The notes: generated from the letters alone by a model not told the origin. A stretch of DNA of 64,000 nt from Flavobacterium erciyesense (GCF_018069925.1 NZ_JAGPXB010000002.1:124001-188000); one strand, 5' to 3'; positions 26,033 through 35,851 are shown, numbered from the stretch's first letter. A program made the numbers and translations.

Positions 26033-26070
26033 ACCTTAGCACGACTACAGTATTTTGCAACAGTCTATTT

Positions 26071-27102
26071 ATGAGAGCTATTTCCTTTTTACAAAAATCA
26101 AGATGTTTGGTTATTCTCTTTTTGGGAATACTCTCCTCTTGCAATCAAGCGGAGGAAAAGACAGCAAATAACAATACGGATGAATATTCAACTCAAGGCA
26201 GTCGCATTCTCAAAAACAAGCAAGCCATACAACTTATTGGCACCAACTCGTTTCAGGTTTTTAGCGCAAATGACCAAACAATGAAAAGTTGGAACATGGA
26301 TATTGCAAGAGAATTTATAGGGAACGTTTTAGAGCAACCGCTTACAGGCATACCAATCAAAGACAGTAATAATTCGTTCTTGCACTCGTTACAAAGCGTG
26401 GTAGACGGCAACCGCAAGAACAACCGAATTACCATTTTGTGCGGTTTTGGTTGGAATGGAAAAACGGAAACGGAATTCACAGGCAAAAGCCCGACGCAAA
26501 CTTTTTGGTGGGAAGCTTACAAAGAAAAATTAAAGGAATGGGCGCTTCACTTTAAAGATCAACCAGATGTATGGTTAGAAGTATGGAATGAACCCTATAG
26601 ATTTGACAGAGCCGATGGTTATACCGATATCGTTTGGAAAAATGACATGAATACTTTAGTGCGCATTATTCGGAGTACGGGAAACAATTCAATTGTAATT
26701 GTGCCTTGTGCAGAGCAAGGACAAGATGAAAGTGTATTACTCCAAAAAGGTGCCGTATTTTTAGAAAAGAATCCCAAAATAATTTTCGATATTCATGCCT
26801 ATGAAAAATGGTTATTGGATAGTGACGCCTCCATCAGCAATAGATTAGATCAACTAAAAAAACAAAAATTACCAATCATTTTTGGCGAAACGGCCCCAAT
26901 GAATGCTGGAATTTTAATGAATCCAACTTATTTTCTAAACAGCATTTACCAAAGAGGATTTTCGGTCTGTGCTTGGGTTTGGAAATATGACAGTTCAGAT
27001 CAAGATGCCCTACTAACTGCCGAAGGCCTGCCTAACGATAAAAACAATAATAATTGGGGAACTACTTTTAAAAACCTTGCCGCACTACCGCGCACTCCCT
27101 AA
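26071..27102 (+). CDS. Glycoside hydrolase family 5-like lipoprotein
   Basis: A protein of 343 residues with a lipoprotein signal (ILSSC near residue 25). The mature part looks like a GH5 cellulase-type TIM barrel. The acid/base Glu is E174 in VWNEPY and the nucleophile is E273 in IFGETAP; the HAYEKW segment and a late AWVWKYD match conserved barrel strands. Likely a surface- or periplasm-anchored beta-glycanase. There is no polysaccharide-utilisation locus nearby (no SusC/D), so the substrate is open. Confidence 0.8.
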   Translation: MRAISFLQKSRCLVILFLGILSSCNQAEEKTANNNTDEYSTQGSRILKNKQAIQLIGTNSFQVFSANDQTMKSWNMDIAREFIGNVLEQPLTGIPIKDSNNSFLHSLQSVVDGNRKNNRITILCGFGWNGKTETEFTGKSPTQTFWWEAYKEKLKEWALHFKDQPDVWLEVWNEPYRFDRADGYTDIVWKNDMNTLVRIIRSTGNNSIVIVPCAEQGQDESVLLQKGAVFLEKNPKIIFDIHAYEKWLLDSDASISNRLDQLKKQKLPIIFGETAPMNAGILMNPTYFLNSIYQRGFSVCAWVWKYDSSDQDALLTAEGLPNDKNNNNWGTTFKNLAALPRTP

Positions 27103-27116
27103 AGCTTAAACTAAAA

Positions 27117-27698
27117 ATGAAAAACCCTGCTATAAAAATCCAAAAAACAGAAATACTATCTGATAATTGGTATGTTTTAAATAAAGTAACTTTCGACTTT
27201 CAAAAAAAAGACAATTCTTGGATTACACAAAAAAGAGAAGTCTATGACAGAGGCAACGGTGCAGCGATTTTGTTGTACAATGCGGAACAGAAAACAGTCA
27301 TTTTAACGCGTCAGTTCAGACTACCCACGTATTTAAACGGAAATGCATCAGGAATGAGCATTGAAGTTTGTGCCGGATTATTAGACCAAGACCAACCGGA
27401 GCAATGTATCATTCGAGAAACGGAAGAAGAAACCGGCTATCGATTATCAAACGTAACAAAAATCATGGAATCGTATATGTCTCCTGGTGCCGTTACTGAA
27501 ATTTTATACCTATTTACCGGTGCTTACAACGCCTCAATGAAAGTTAGCGAAGGCGGCGGTGTAGCGCATGAAGAGGAAAATATCGAAGTTTTAGAAATGC
27601 CTTTTGACCAAGCTTATGCGATGATTGCAACAGGCGAAATTAAAGATGCTAAAACAATTATGTTATTGCAATACGCCAAAATTCACCAGCTTGTATAA
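27117..27698 (+). CDS. nudK: Nudix hydrolase, GDP-mannose pyrophosphatase type
   Basis: A protein of 193 residues with a Nudix box around residues 88-112 (AGLLDQDQPEQCIIRETEEETGY), the longer spacing typical of NudK/ADP-ribose pyrophosphatases. The flanking VYDRGNGAAILLYN and MSPGAVTEILYLF also fit NudK. It should cleave GDP-mannose or another nucleotide-sugar pyrophosphate. Its stop overlaps the start of the next gene (TAATG), so the two are translationally coupled. Confidence 0.85.
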   Translation: MKNPAIKIQKTEILSDNWYVLNKVTFDFQKKDNSWITQKREVYDRGNGAAILLYNAEQKTVILTRQFRLPTYLNGNASGMSIEVCAGLLDQDQPEQCIIRETEEETGYRLSNVTKIMESYMSPGAVTEILYLFTGAYNASMKVSEGGGVAHEEENIEVLEMPFDQAYAMIATGEIKDAKTIMLLQYAKIHQLV

Positions 27699-28585
27699 TG
27701 AATAACAAAACAAAAGGAGTTGTATTTGCACTTTTAGCCACTTTGCTTTGGTCTGTCAATATGGTTATTGCAAGCAGTATCAAAGGGCACATTCCGCCAA
27801 TTGGACTGGCTTTTTGGCGGTGGTGTGTTGCTTGTTTAGCCTTTGCACCGTTTGCCTTCAAAAGTACAGTTGCTCAATTTTCAATCGTCAAAAAAAACTG
27901 GTTGTATCTTTTTTGCACTGCCATTTTGGGCATAACCATCTTTAATACATTAATCTATTTTGCAGGAAAAACAACGAGTGCCATTAATTTGTCTTTAATT
28001 GCCATTTCAATCCCGCTCTTCATCATTTTTTTGTCCCGAATATTTTTAAAAGAACGCATTTCAACTCTCAAATTGGTTGGCATTGCCACTATTATTTGTG
28101 GTGTTTTAGTATTAATTTCAAAAGGATCTTGGCAAGCCTTGCGCTCGATCAGTTTTAGTTTTGGTGATATTCTGATGCTAATTGCGTGTTTCTTTTTTGC
28201 CTCATATACACTTTTAGTACGCAAAAAACCGACAGAAATAGATTCAAAAGTTTTTCTTTTTTCGGTTTTTGTAATGGGTACAGTAGCTTTATTTCCGTTT
28301 TACCTTTACGAGCATTGGTACATCACAACCGTACAATTTGATACTAAAACAATATTGGTATTATTGTACGTTGGCATTTTTGCTTCCTTAGTTTCCTTTT
28401 ATTTATGGAACGAAGCCATAGCACTTATTGGCACTGCCAAAACAGCACTGATTTATTATCTTATTCCTGTTTTTAGCGGGCTCATCGCCTATCTTATTAC
28501 TGATCAACCCATTTTACAGTCGCAACTAATAAGCATGTTAATTATTATAACGGGTTTGTTACTAACGAATAAGAATTCCAACTAA
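27698..28585 (+). CDS. EamA/DMT-family transporter
   Basis: A membrane protein of 295 residues with ten predicted helices and two EamA repeats (first from VVFALLATLLWSVNMVIASS, second from SFSFGDILMLIACFFFASYT). Members of the drug/metabolite transporter superfamily export metabolites such as amino acids or nucleobases. The substrate here is unknown. Its start overlaps the nudK stop. Its end overlaps by a few bases the end of the convergent MFS gene. Confidence 0.88.
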   Translation: MNNKTKGVVFALLATLLWSVNMVIASSIKGHIPPIGLAFWRWCVACLAFAPFAFKSTVAQFSIVKKNWLYLFCTAILGITIFNTLIYFAGKTTSAINLSLIAISIPLFIIFLSRIFLKERISTLKLVGIATIICGVLVLISKGSWQALRSISFSFGDILMLIACFFFASYTLLVRKKPTEIDSKVFLFSVFVMGTVALFPFYLYEHWYITTVQFDTKTILVLLYVGIFASLVSFYLWNEAIALIGTAKTALIYYLIPVFSGLIAYLITDQPILQSQLISMLIIITGLLLTNKNSN

Positions 28586-29802
28586 ACCGTTTCTTTTTTC
28601 TTCAGATTAGGTAAAAACAAAGCAATTATTCCAATTAGTGGTAAAAAAGCACAAAGTTCGTACACATACGTAATACTGCTATGATCAGCAAGATTTCCCA
28701 ATAGTGCCGATCCTAAACCACCCATACCAAATGCAAAACCATAGAAAAGACCTGAAACCATGCCTAGTTTTTTTGGCAAAAGCTCTTGAGCATAAACCAA
28801 AATAGCTGGAAAAGCAGAAGAAATAATAATACCAATCACCACTGATAAAATTCCGGTCCAAAACAAATCAACAAATGGCAATAGTAAGGTAAAAGGAGCT
28901 GCTCCTAATACGGAAAACCAAATCACATATTTTCTTCCAAACTTATCTCCCAATGGACCTCCAATTAAGGTTCCGAAAGCACAAGATGCTAAAAACAATA
29001 CTAATTGAAATTGTGCTTCTTGTACAGATAACCCAAATTTTTCAATCAAGTAAAAAGTAAAATAACTAGACATACTAGCCATGTAAAAGAATTTTGAAAA
29101 AATCAAAACCAATAAGATAACAACCGAAATCACAATTGTTTTTTGAGATAACTGCGGCAAGTCAATCACTGCTTTTTTGGTTGCTCGTAAACTCAAATGA
29201 TTTTGATACCAAAAGGCAATTCTACTCAACACCACCAACGCAATTAGTGCAACTCCTACAAACCAAACAATATGCCTTTGCGTATTGGGAACAACGATTA
29301 AGGCTACTAAAAACGGTCCAATTGCTGTGCCCGCGTTTCCTCCTAATTGAAAAATCGATTGTGCCAAACCGCGCTTGCCTCCCGAAGCCAAAAATGAAAT
29401 TCGAGAAGCTTCAGGGTGAAAAATAGAAGAACCAATTCCCACTAAAACTACTGCTAAAATAATCATTGGAAAACTCGATGCGTAACCTAAAGCAATCATT
29501 CCAGAAAGTGAGAACAGCATCCCGAAAATTTGAGAGAAAGGTTTTGGCCTAGTATCCGTATATAAACCAACAAGTGGCTGTAAAATAGAAGCTGCCAATT
29601 GGTACGCCAATGTAATGAGTCCGATTTGGGTAAAAGTTAACTTATAATTTTCTTTCAAAATAGGATAAGCAGCCGGAATTACCGCCTGCAACAAATCGTT
29701 TAACAAGTGAGCAAAAGCAATGGAAAAAAGTATAGAATAGGCTGTTTTTTGTGCTGTATTGTTAGCGATTTTTTCTGGGCTTGTAGAATCAGTGGATTGC
29801 AT
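28582..29802 (-). CDS. MFS transporter, fosmidomycin-resistance (Fsr) type
   Basis: A membrane protein of 406 residues with twelve helices. Its sequence resembles the Fsr group (AFAHLLNDLLQAVIPAAYPI at the start, SSIFHPEASR after helix 4, the LGGNAGTAIGP stretch and GDKFGRK between the halves). Fsr pumps drugs such as fosmidomycin by proton antiport. The family call is firm; a drug substrate in this organism is not shown. Confidence 0.88.
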   Translation of the reverse strand: MQSTDSTSPEKIANNTAQKTAYSILFSIAFAHLLNDLLQAVIPAAYPILKENYKLTFTQIGLITLAYQLAASILQPLVGLYTDTRPKPFSQIFGMLFSLSGMIALGYASSFPMIILAVVLVGIGSSIFHPEASRISFLASGGKRGLAQSIFQLGGNAGTAIGPFLVALIVVPNTQRHIVWFVGVALIALVVLSRIAFWYQNHLSLRATKKAVIDLPQLSQKTIVISVVILLVLIFSKFFYMASMSSYFTFYLIEKFGLSVQEAQFQLVLFLASCAFGTLIGGPLGDKFGRKYVIWFSVLGAAPFTLLLPFVDLFWTGILSVVIGIIISSAFPAILVYAQELLPKKLGMVSGLFYGFAFGMGGLGSALLGNLADHSSITYVYELCAFLPLIGIIALFLPNLKKKETV

Positions 29803-29841
29803 TAGTATGAAATTTGTAAATAAATAATTATGGTAAAAAGA

Positions 29842-30753
29842 TTAAATAAATTGGACCATAAAATACCAAAAAGTCAGAGTGATAAATGAAATCAGAATTC
29901 CGAAACCAATCATCATACTGCTTAACCTAGGCTTAAGTCCGTGTGTGGCCGAGAGTATACAGGCGGTTATCATGGGAGCCATAGCTGCTTCCATAACTGC
30001 AATTTGAATACTGGTAGAATGTTGTTGTAGCATCACCACATAAATAAAAAAAATTAATGCTGGCGTGAGTATTAATTTGTACAAAAGACCAATGGCAAGA
30101 AAAGGCCAATGTTTACTGTTCTTCTCAAATTTTAATTGTAAACCTACCGAAATTAATGCCAATGGCGTCACTCCGCTACCTACCTTTTGCAACAAAAATT
30201 GAAGAGTTGAAATAAATTCTATGTGAAACACATTCATCAAACAAGCTAATAAAAAAGTGATAAAAGGTGGAAAAAGCAGAATTTTTTTAGCTATTTGCTT
30301 CGGCTCCGGATTACCGGCAGAAAATAAAGTAGCTACTACAATCCCGAGTGTTGACAAAACCACAAATGTACCGGGCTGGTCTACCAAGATAGCTGTTTTT
30401 AATCCGTCTTGTCCGTACAATGCTTCAATAATCGGGAAACCTAAAAAGGAAGTGTTTCCTAAACCCGTAGTCAAAATCAAACATCCTGTTAACTTTTTGG
30501 ACCAACCCAATTTTTTACCCAAAAAACTAAAAAACAAATACGAACACCCAAAAGCAATCCAAGCAACGCCAATGGGAAAAAGCAATTCAGTACTCCAATG
30601 TATTTTAGGGATGTAATATAAAGCCAAGGCAGGAAGACAAACATTAATTACAATTTTGTTTAAAACTTGGTAAATGCGTACGGGAAATCCTTTGATGTTT
30701 TGAAACAACAAGCCTATACCTAAATAAACGAAAATTAAAACTAAATTGATCAT
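29842..30753 (-). CDS. AEC (auxin efflux carrier) family transporter
   Basis: A membrane protein of 303 residues with about ten helices and the AEC pattern (VNKIVINVCLPALALYYI, then LGNTSFLGFPIIEALYG and MEAAMAPMITA). In bacteria the family includes malonate and other organic-anion carriers; the substrate is unknown. Its promoter lies 8 bases before the start codon, giving a very short leader. Confidence 0.88.
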   Translation of the reverse strand: MINLVLIFVYLGIGLLFQNIKGFPVRIYQVLNKIVINVCLPALALYYIPKIHWSTELLFPIGVAWIAFGCSYLFFSFLGKKLGWSKKLTGCLILTTGLGNTSFLGFPIIEALYGQDGLKTAILVDQPGTFVVLSTLGIVVATLFSAGNPEPKQIAKKILLFPPFITFLLACLMNVFHIEFISTLQFLLQKVGSGVTPLALISVGLQLKFEKNSKHWPFLAIGLLYKLILTPALIFFIYVVMLQQHSTSIQIAVMEAAMAPMITACILSATHGLKPRLSSMMIGFGILISFITLTFWYFMVQFI

Positions 30754-30760
30754 AAAGCTG

Positions 30761-30768
30761 CAAAGGTA
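30761..30768 (-). promoter_or_regulatory. TAnnTTTG promoter for the AEC transporter
   Basis: Reads TACCTTTG on the minus strand, an exact match, 7 bases before ATG 30753, again implying a nearly leaderless message. Confidence 0.5.
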
Positions 30769-30920
30769 TTGACTAAAACACTAGAAAAGGAATGCTTTAA
30801 AACAAATTTTGTTACAAAAACATTCTCTTGAGCACAGTAAAAAAAAGCATCTTAATTTTAGGCTAAAGCAATCACATAGACTGTCTATTTTTAGTATTTT
30901 TACTTTCATAAAAAAGAGTT

Positions 30921-32012
30921 TTGTCAAGTAAAAAATTCCATCCTAGCGCCTTACACGAAAAACCCGGTATTCCCGCTCCTGAAACCATCAGCGGCTATGC
31001 TGTGCAACACATTCAAAAATTCAGAAAATTACAACCATCAGCTAATGAATTGGTAGCTGGAATTTTGAATGGTAACATCACTGCTTTGAGTAGAGCCATT
31101 ACTCTTGTAGAAAGTACTAGTAGTGCTCATTTGGCGAAAGCCAATGAAGTAATTACATCTTGCTTGCCACACGCCAATAAATCGGTGCGAATTGGAATTA
31201 CAGGCGTTCCTGGCGTGGGAAAAAGTACTTTTATTGAAGCTTTTGGAAAATACTTAACTGGTTTAGGGAAAAAAGTAGCCGTACTTGCCGTTGATCCTAG
31301 TAGTACGATCTCACACGGAAGTATTTTAGGTGATAAAACCCGCATGGAAGAATTGGTGAAAGATGAGAATGCTTTCATTCGTCCATCAGCCTCGGGTGAT
31401 ACGCTGGGAGGTGTGGCTCGTAAAACCCGTGAAACCATAACGCTATGCGAAGCAGCTGGTTTTGATACGATTATTATTGAAACCGTTGGCGTAGGCCAAA
31501 GTGAAACAGCCGTTCATAGCATGGTTGATTTCTTTTTATTGCTCAAAATTTCTGGTGCTGGCGATGAATTACAAGGTATAAAGCGCGGAATTATGGAAAT
31601 GGCTGATGCCATAGTGATTAACAAAGCCGATGGCGATAACGTAAAAAGAGCGCATCTTGCGAAAGTAGAATTCAATAGAGCCTTACATTTATTTCCTGCC
31701 AAAAAATCAGGATGGACACCAACCACTGCAGCTTGTAGCGCAATAACTCAAGAAGGAATCAGCGAAGTTTGGACTACCATCGAAAAATTCTTGACCCTAA
31801 CTAAAGGCAACAATTATTTTTTTGAAAAACGTAAAGAGCAAAATCAATATTGGATGTTAGAAACGATTAATGAACAATTAAAATCGAATTTTTTCAGCAA
31901 TCCTGGCATTCAGCAATCAATGGCCGTAACTAAAAAAGCGGTGCAAAATGATGAAATTTCACCTTTTGCAGCCGCTCAAAAATTATTAGAAACGTATTTT
32001 AAGAAAGAATAG
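30921..32012 (+). CDS. meaB: Methylmalonyl-CoA mutase-associated GTPase MeaB
   Basis: A protein of 363 residues that starts at TTG. Walker A is GVPGVGKST at about residues 95-103, followed by AVDPSST and the ETVGVGQSE switch region. The guanine-specificity motif is NKADGDN, and the C-terminal helical dimerisation arm is present. MeaB protects and gates cofactor loading of adenosylcobalamin-dependent methylmalonyl-CoA mutase. The mutase genes are not in this window. Confidence 0.92.
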   Translation: MSSKKFHPSALHEKPGIPAPETISGYAVQHIQKFRKLQPSANELVAGILNGNITALSRAITLVESTSSAHLAKANEVITSCLPHANKSVRIGITGVPGVGKSTFIEAFGKYLTGLGKKVAVLAVDPSSTISHGSILGDKTRMEELVKDENAFIRPSASGDTLGGVARKTRETITLCEAAGFDTIIIETVGVGQSETAVHSMVDFFLLLKISGAGDELQGIKRGIMEMADAIVINKADGDNVKRAHLAKVEFNRALHLFPAKKSGWTPTTAACSAITQEGISEVWTTIEKFLTLTKGNNYFFEKRKEQNQYWMLETINEQLKSNFFSNPGIQQSMAVTKKAVQNDEISPFAAAQKLLETYFKKE

Positions 32013-32013
32013 C

Positions 32014-32241
32014 TTATTTAACTCTAATTTCTTGATAAGTTTCATACCCATACTGTATCATTTTTGCACCTAATATTAAAGCAAAAAACTTTCCTATCAC
32101 ATATCCAGCCATGTGACCATACTTGTAGCTTTCGCCGTAGGTTTCAATAATTTTAATTTCAAAAGGAAAAAACTTCACCACTCCGCCGATAATAAACATA
32201 GTACCTAGGATAAACATGGCATACATAAAAACATTTTTCAT
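32014..32241 (-). CDS. Small membrane protein, unknown
   Basis: A protein of 75 residues with two hydrophobic helices (YAMFILGTMFIIGGVVKFF and GYVIGKFFALILGAKMI) and a charged C-terminus. No family recognised. It follows the small acidic protein by 44 bases on the same strand and may be the end of the MATE transcript. Confidence 0.65.
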   Translation of the reverse strand: MKNVFMYAMFILGTMFIIGGVVKFFPFEIKIIETYGESYKYGHMAGYVIGKFFALILGAKMIQYGYETYQEIRVK

Positions 32242-32285
32242 AGTTATTGGGTTATTGGTTAATTGGGTTAAATAGCAATATAAAT

Positions 32286-32516
32286 TTACTCTTTTTCGTA
32301 GCGCTCCATTTCGCGGTCGTAAAACTCATTGGCAAGAACGATTAATCCTTCCATTTCTGTATTCAATTCGGCTTCGTCTAAATCCTCCGCTTCTTCCATG
32401 AACTCGACCTCATCATCTTTTAAATTGATGATAAATCTCGGATAATCAAGGTGAATAATGAATATATCTTCGGGGAAATCAGTATTGTCGCCTAGTAAAA
32501 ATTTTGGTAATTCCAT
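32286..32516 (-). CDS. Small acidic protein, unknown
   Basis: A soluble protein of 76 residues, very rich in Glu and Asp in its second half (DDEVEFMEEAEDLDEAELN). The start (MELPKFLLGDNTDFPEDIFI) looks like that of small proteins conserved in Flavobacterium. No known function. It lies 28 bases behind the MATE gene, same strand. Confidence 0.75.
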   Translation of the reverse strand: MELPKFLLGDNTDFPEDIFIIHLDYPRFIINLKDDEVEFMEEAEDLDEAELNTEMEGLIVLANEFYDREMERYEKE

Positions 32517-32544
32517 GAATATTTTTATTTAATAATTTTTGTTT

Positions 32545-33927
32545 TTAATTCTTCTCTTGCTGCAAAATCAGCTTTTTGGTCAATCTAGCAAAGCGAATAT
32601 ACAAAAATAATGAAGCAGCTGTTAGCCCGGCTAAAAGTCCGATCCAAATTCCAACCGCTTTTAACTCTGTATACTTTCCTAGATAATAGGAAATAGGAAA
32701 ACCGATAACCCAATAGGCCACAAACGTAATATACATGGGTATTTTCACATCTTGCAAACCTCGCAAAGCACCTAGTACAACGACTTGTATTCCATCAGAA
32801 ATTTGAAAGATAGCCGCTATTAAAAGGAGTTGTGCTGTAATTTTTATAATTTCCTCATTATCCACTAACTGAGAAACATCAGACATATTCAGGAATAAAT
32901 GAGGCAAATAGTTGTGAAATAGGACAAACACTAATCCGAAAATAATTTCTAAAATAATAGCCAATAAGAATATCGAACGCGCCACCACTACAAGGTATTT
33001 ATAATCGTTCGTGCCTTTGGTATTCCCTACTCGAATCATCGCTGTAACGCTCAAACCCATCGCCACCATAAAAGTTGATGAAGCTAGCGTTAGCGCGATT
33101 TGATTGGCAGCTTGACTGTTTTTACCCAACGAACCCGAAAGCCAAATAGCGGCTGTAAACAAAGTTACTTCAAATAACATTTGCATAGCGGATGGCATTC
33201 CCAGATCGATTATTTTCTTTAAAATCGACTTTCGAATATCTTTAAAACTAAAGTTGGCAAAGTATTTTTTCAGTACTTTATTGTTTTTCATTAGATAATG
33301 CATGAAAACGACCATCATAATTCTAGAAAGTACCGTTCCCAAAGCCGCGCCTACAATACCGAGTTTAGGAAAAATCCAAACGCCGTAAATAAGCACATAA
33401 TTAAAGAACACGTGCACCACATTGGCCAAGAAAATTGCATACATCGAGTATTTGGTGTGCGATAATCCATCGGCAAACTGCTTGTATCCTTGGTAAATAA
33501 TTACTGGAATTAACGAAAAAGCAACCCAATCAATATAAGGAGCAGCCAAAGCGGCCACTTCTGCCGGTTGGTGCATCAAATACATCAACTCTTTTGATAA
33601 AACGGTTAATATAAATAAGGAAACGCCCAAAATGGTACACAACAGAAGACCGTGATGAAAAGTAGCTCTAATTTTATCTTCTTTTTGCTCTGCATCGGCT
33701 TCAGCAATTAGCGGCGTGATGGCTGTAGAAAAACCAATTCCTAACGACATAGCGATGAAAATAAAACTATTTCCTAAGGATACGGCGGCCAACTCCGTAG
33801 AGCCTAGTTTACCCACCATAAAATTATCGACAATTCCGATTAAGGTGTGCCCAAGCATTCCTAAAATTACTGGGTAAGCCAATTTAATGTTATATGAAAA
33901 CTCCTTAAAGTACTGAGATAAATTCAC
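32545..33927 (-). CDS. MATE-family multidrug efflux transporter
   Basis: A membrane protein of 460 residues with twelve helices in two halves and NorM-type sequence (LAYPVILGMLGHTLIGIVDN at the start). It starts at GTG, in agreement with the promoter 18 bases upstream. MATE proteins expel cationic drugs by proton or sodium antiport; the substrates are unknown. It heads a small leftward unit with two small proteins. Confidence 0.9.
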   Translation of the reverse strand: MNLSQYFKEFSYNIKLAYPVILGMLGHTLIGIVDNFMVGKLGSTELAAVSLGNSFIFIAMSLGIGFSTAITPLIAEADAEQKEDKIRATFHHGLLLCTILGVSLFILTVLSKELMYLMHQPAEVAALAAPYIDWVAFSLIPVIIYQGYKQFADGLSHTKYSMYAIFLANVVHVFFNYVLIYGVWIFPKLGIVGAALGTVLSRIMMVVFMHYLMKNNKVLKKYFANFSFKDIRKSILKKIIDLGMPSAMQMLFEVTLFTAAIWLSGSLGKNSQAANQIALTLASSTFMVAMGLSVTAMIRVGNTKGTNDYKYLVVVARSIFLLAIILEIIFGLVFVLFHNYLPHLFLNMSDVSQLVDNEEIIKITAQLLLIAAIFQISDGIQVVVLGALRGLQDVKIPMYITFVAYWVIGFPISYYLGKYTELKAVGIWIGLLAGLTAASLFLYIRFARLTKKLILQQEKN

Positions 33928-33944
33928 TTGTGTTTTTTTGAGTG

Positions 33945-33952
33945 CAAAGATA
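33945..33952 (-). promoter_or_regulatory. TAnnTTTG promoter for the MATE gene
   Basis: Reads TATCTTTG on the minus strand, exact match, 17 bases before GTG 33927. It supports the GTG start. Confidence 0.6.
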
Positions 33953-34080
33953 ATTAGAAGCTTTCAATTTTCAGGTGACAGCTACCATTATAAGTAGCTA
34001 TTGATACATAAAAACAAGGCTCCCTCAAATTCTGTAACAATGCTTTTAAATTCTATAACATGCTAAACGCACTGCCCGTC

Positions 34081-34088
34081 TATCTTTG
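34081..34088 (+). promoter_or_regulatory. TAnnTTTG promoter for the outer-membrane protein
   Basis: TATCTTTG, exact match, 67 bases before ATG 34156. The leader of about 60 bases is long for this window. Confidence 0.6.
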
Positions 34089-34155
34089 TCCTGTAGATTT
34101 GTTGCAACAATCACCATATCTACATCATTAAAAAATCAATAAAAAAAATTACATT

Positions 34156-34740
34156 ATGACAATCTCAAGAAAAGTAACAACAGGAATTTTAGCAGCTGCG
34201 GCATTTATATTTACAGCAACAACCCAAGCTCAAGAAACTACAAATGCAGCCACAAATTACGATCAAGGTTTCCGTTTAGGAGTAGGACTAAATGCAGGTT
34301 ACTCTACTAACGATCCTTACAAATTAGCACTTGGTGCCGATGTTAGAGGACAATATGATTTATCAAAAAGATACTCATTGACTTTAACTACAGGGTACAC
34401 TAACTTATTTCAAAGTAAAGCAGATGGATTTCCTGGACAAACAGAAGGAAAAGATTTAGGTTTAATTCCTGCAAAAGCAGGTTTCAAAGCTTTTATTTGG
34501 GACGATCAGTTTTATGTAATGGGTGAAGCAGGTGCTGCCTTTGCAGTAAGTAATGTTGACAATACTAGAGACAAAACCTCTTTGTTATTATCCCCAAGTA
34601 TCGGATACGCAACAAAATATATTGACGTATCGTTAAACTACACACACTACAATCATTTTGACCGCATCAACAACAATGGTTCTCTAGGTAGAGGCGTTGG
34701 ACAAGTTGGCGTACGTGTAGCTTACGGTTTCAAATTGTAA
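34156..34740 (+). CDS. Small outer-membrane beta-barrel protein
   Basis: A protein of 194 residues with a signal peptide (cleavage near TQA-QET) and about eight amphipathic strands ending in VRVAYGFKL, a classic barrel end. It belongs to the broad group of 'outer membrane beta-barrel' proteins of the OmpX/OmpA barrel size. No catalytic motif. It is a single-gene unit with its own promoter and strong terminator. Role in the envelope unknown. Confidence 0.85.
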   Translation: MTISRKVTTGILAAAAFIFTATTQAQETTNAATNYDQGFRLGVGLNAGYSTNDPYKLALGADVRGQYDLSKRYSLTLTTGYTNLFQSKADGFPGQTEGKDLGLIPAKAGFKAFIWDDQFYVMGEAGAAFAVSNVDNTRDKTSLLLSPSIGYATKYIDVSLNYTHYNHFDRINNNGSLGRGVGQVGVRVAYGFKL

Positions 34741-34766
34741 GACATAATCATATTGAATTAGTTATA

Positions 34767-34800
34767 AAAAAAGGCACTGTTTGATCTCAGTGCCTTTTTT
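34767..34800. terminator. Bidirectional terminator
   Basis: AAAAAAGGCACTG and CAGTGCCTTTTTT are perfect complements around an 8-nt loop. It lies between convergent genes and serves both the barrel-protein gene and the PPK2 gene. Confidence 0.85.
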
Positions 34801-34804
34801 GCGT

Positions 34805-35683
34805 TTACTCTTTTTGAAGCATTTGTTTATAGGATTCAAAATTAGCTTTAATTTTTTCATCTAATTCCGGCTCCTTGATATCAGTATATTTTTGCATTTC
34901 TTCCCAAATAATTTTGGCTACGATGTAACGAGCCATGGCTTTGTCATCAGCAGGAACAATAAACCAAGGCGCATTTTCAGTAGCTGTTTTGGTAATCGCT
35001 TCCTCGTAATAGTGCATATAATCGTCCCAACGCTCGCGCTCTTTCAAGTCTCCCGCCGAAAATTTCCAATGATGCTCCTCTTCCTCTAACCTACGCAGCA
35101 ATCGCTTGCGTTGCTCTTCCTTGCTCATGTGGAAATAAAACTTCAACACAATCGTGCCGTTTTGAGTCAGGTGATTTTCAAAATTTTTAATTTGCTCCAT
35201 CCTGTTTTCCCAAAATTCAGGCGTAATATCCGCCACCTCATTTATTCCGGGTAAATTCTCGTTCAAAATATATTCAGGATGCACTCTCGTCACCAAAACA
35301 TTCTCGTAATGCGTACGATTAAATACGGCAAACTTTCCTTTTTCGGGTAAGGCCAAATAATGCCTCCACAAATAATCATGTTCTAATTCAGTCGAATTGG
35401 GTGTTTTAAAACTGTGCACCACCACTCCACGCGGATTAAACTCCTTAAAAACCTCTCGAATCAAGCTATCCTTACCCGATGTATCCATTCCTTGCAAACA
35501 AATCAATACACCATAACGATTGTGCGCATACATCATATCCTGCAAAGCGCTCAACTTGGCCTGCACCGCATTCAGTTTTTCCTCTTTCTCGTCATCGCTT
35601 ATCTTATACTGCAATTCCGTTGGGATAGCAGCCAAATCAATTGGTCCAACTGCTCTAAAATCATCTGGCTTTATGAACTTCAT
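34805..35683 (-). CDS. Polyphosphate kinase 2 family protein
   Basis: ATG 35683 gives 292 residues (MKFIKPDDFRAVG), the usual PPK2 length; a longer frame to 35818 lies upstream of the promoter and adds unrelated sequence. Walker A is GMDTSGKDS (K71). The Walker B region is FNRTHYENVL, and the lid module includes RRLEEEEHHWKFSAGDLKER. It transfers phosphate between polyphosphate and nucleotides (polyP:AMP or ADP phosphotransferase). The subclass cannot be fixed by eye. Confidence 0.92.
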   Translation of the reverse strand: MKFIKPDDFRAVGPIDLAAIPTELQYKISDDEKEEKLNAVQAKLSALQDMMYAHNRYGVLICLQGMDTSGKDSLIREVFKEFNPRGVVVHSFKTPNSTELEHDYLWRHYLALPEKGKFAVFNRTHYENVLVTRVHPEYILNENLPGINEVADITPEFWENRMEQIKNFENHLTQNGTIVLKFYFHMSKEEQRKRLLRRLEEEEHHWKFSAGDLKERERWDDYMHYYEEAITKTATENAPWFIVPADDKAMARYIVAKIIWEEMQKYTDIKEPELDEKIKANFESYKQMLQKE

Positions 35684-35707
35684 CGTATTTATTTTATCTT
35701 TACTTCT

Positions 35708-35715
35708 CAAATATA
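35708..35715 (-). promoter_or_regulatory. TAnnTTTG promoter for the PPK2 gene
   Basis: Reads TATATTTG on the minus strand, exact match, 24 bases before ATG 35683. It decides the start. Confidence 0.6.
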
Positions 35716-35851
35716 ACAAATTATTAGGAGCTTTTTCCTGCTGTACGCTATATTCCCGATAAATAAAAACTACGGCAAAAAAGCCTTGTTTTTCTAAATC
35801 GGGAGATACCGCTGCCATCAGGGCTAGGGCCTTACTGCAACATCACAAAAC

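Noticed and set aside
35684-35818. 45-residue N-terminal extension of the PPK2 protein
   Set aside because: An exact TAnnTTTG promoter lies inside it and the shorter start matches the usual family N-terminus.
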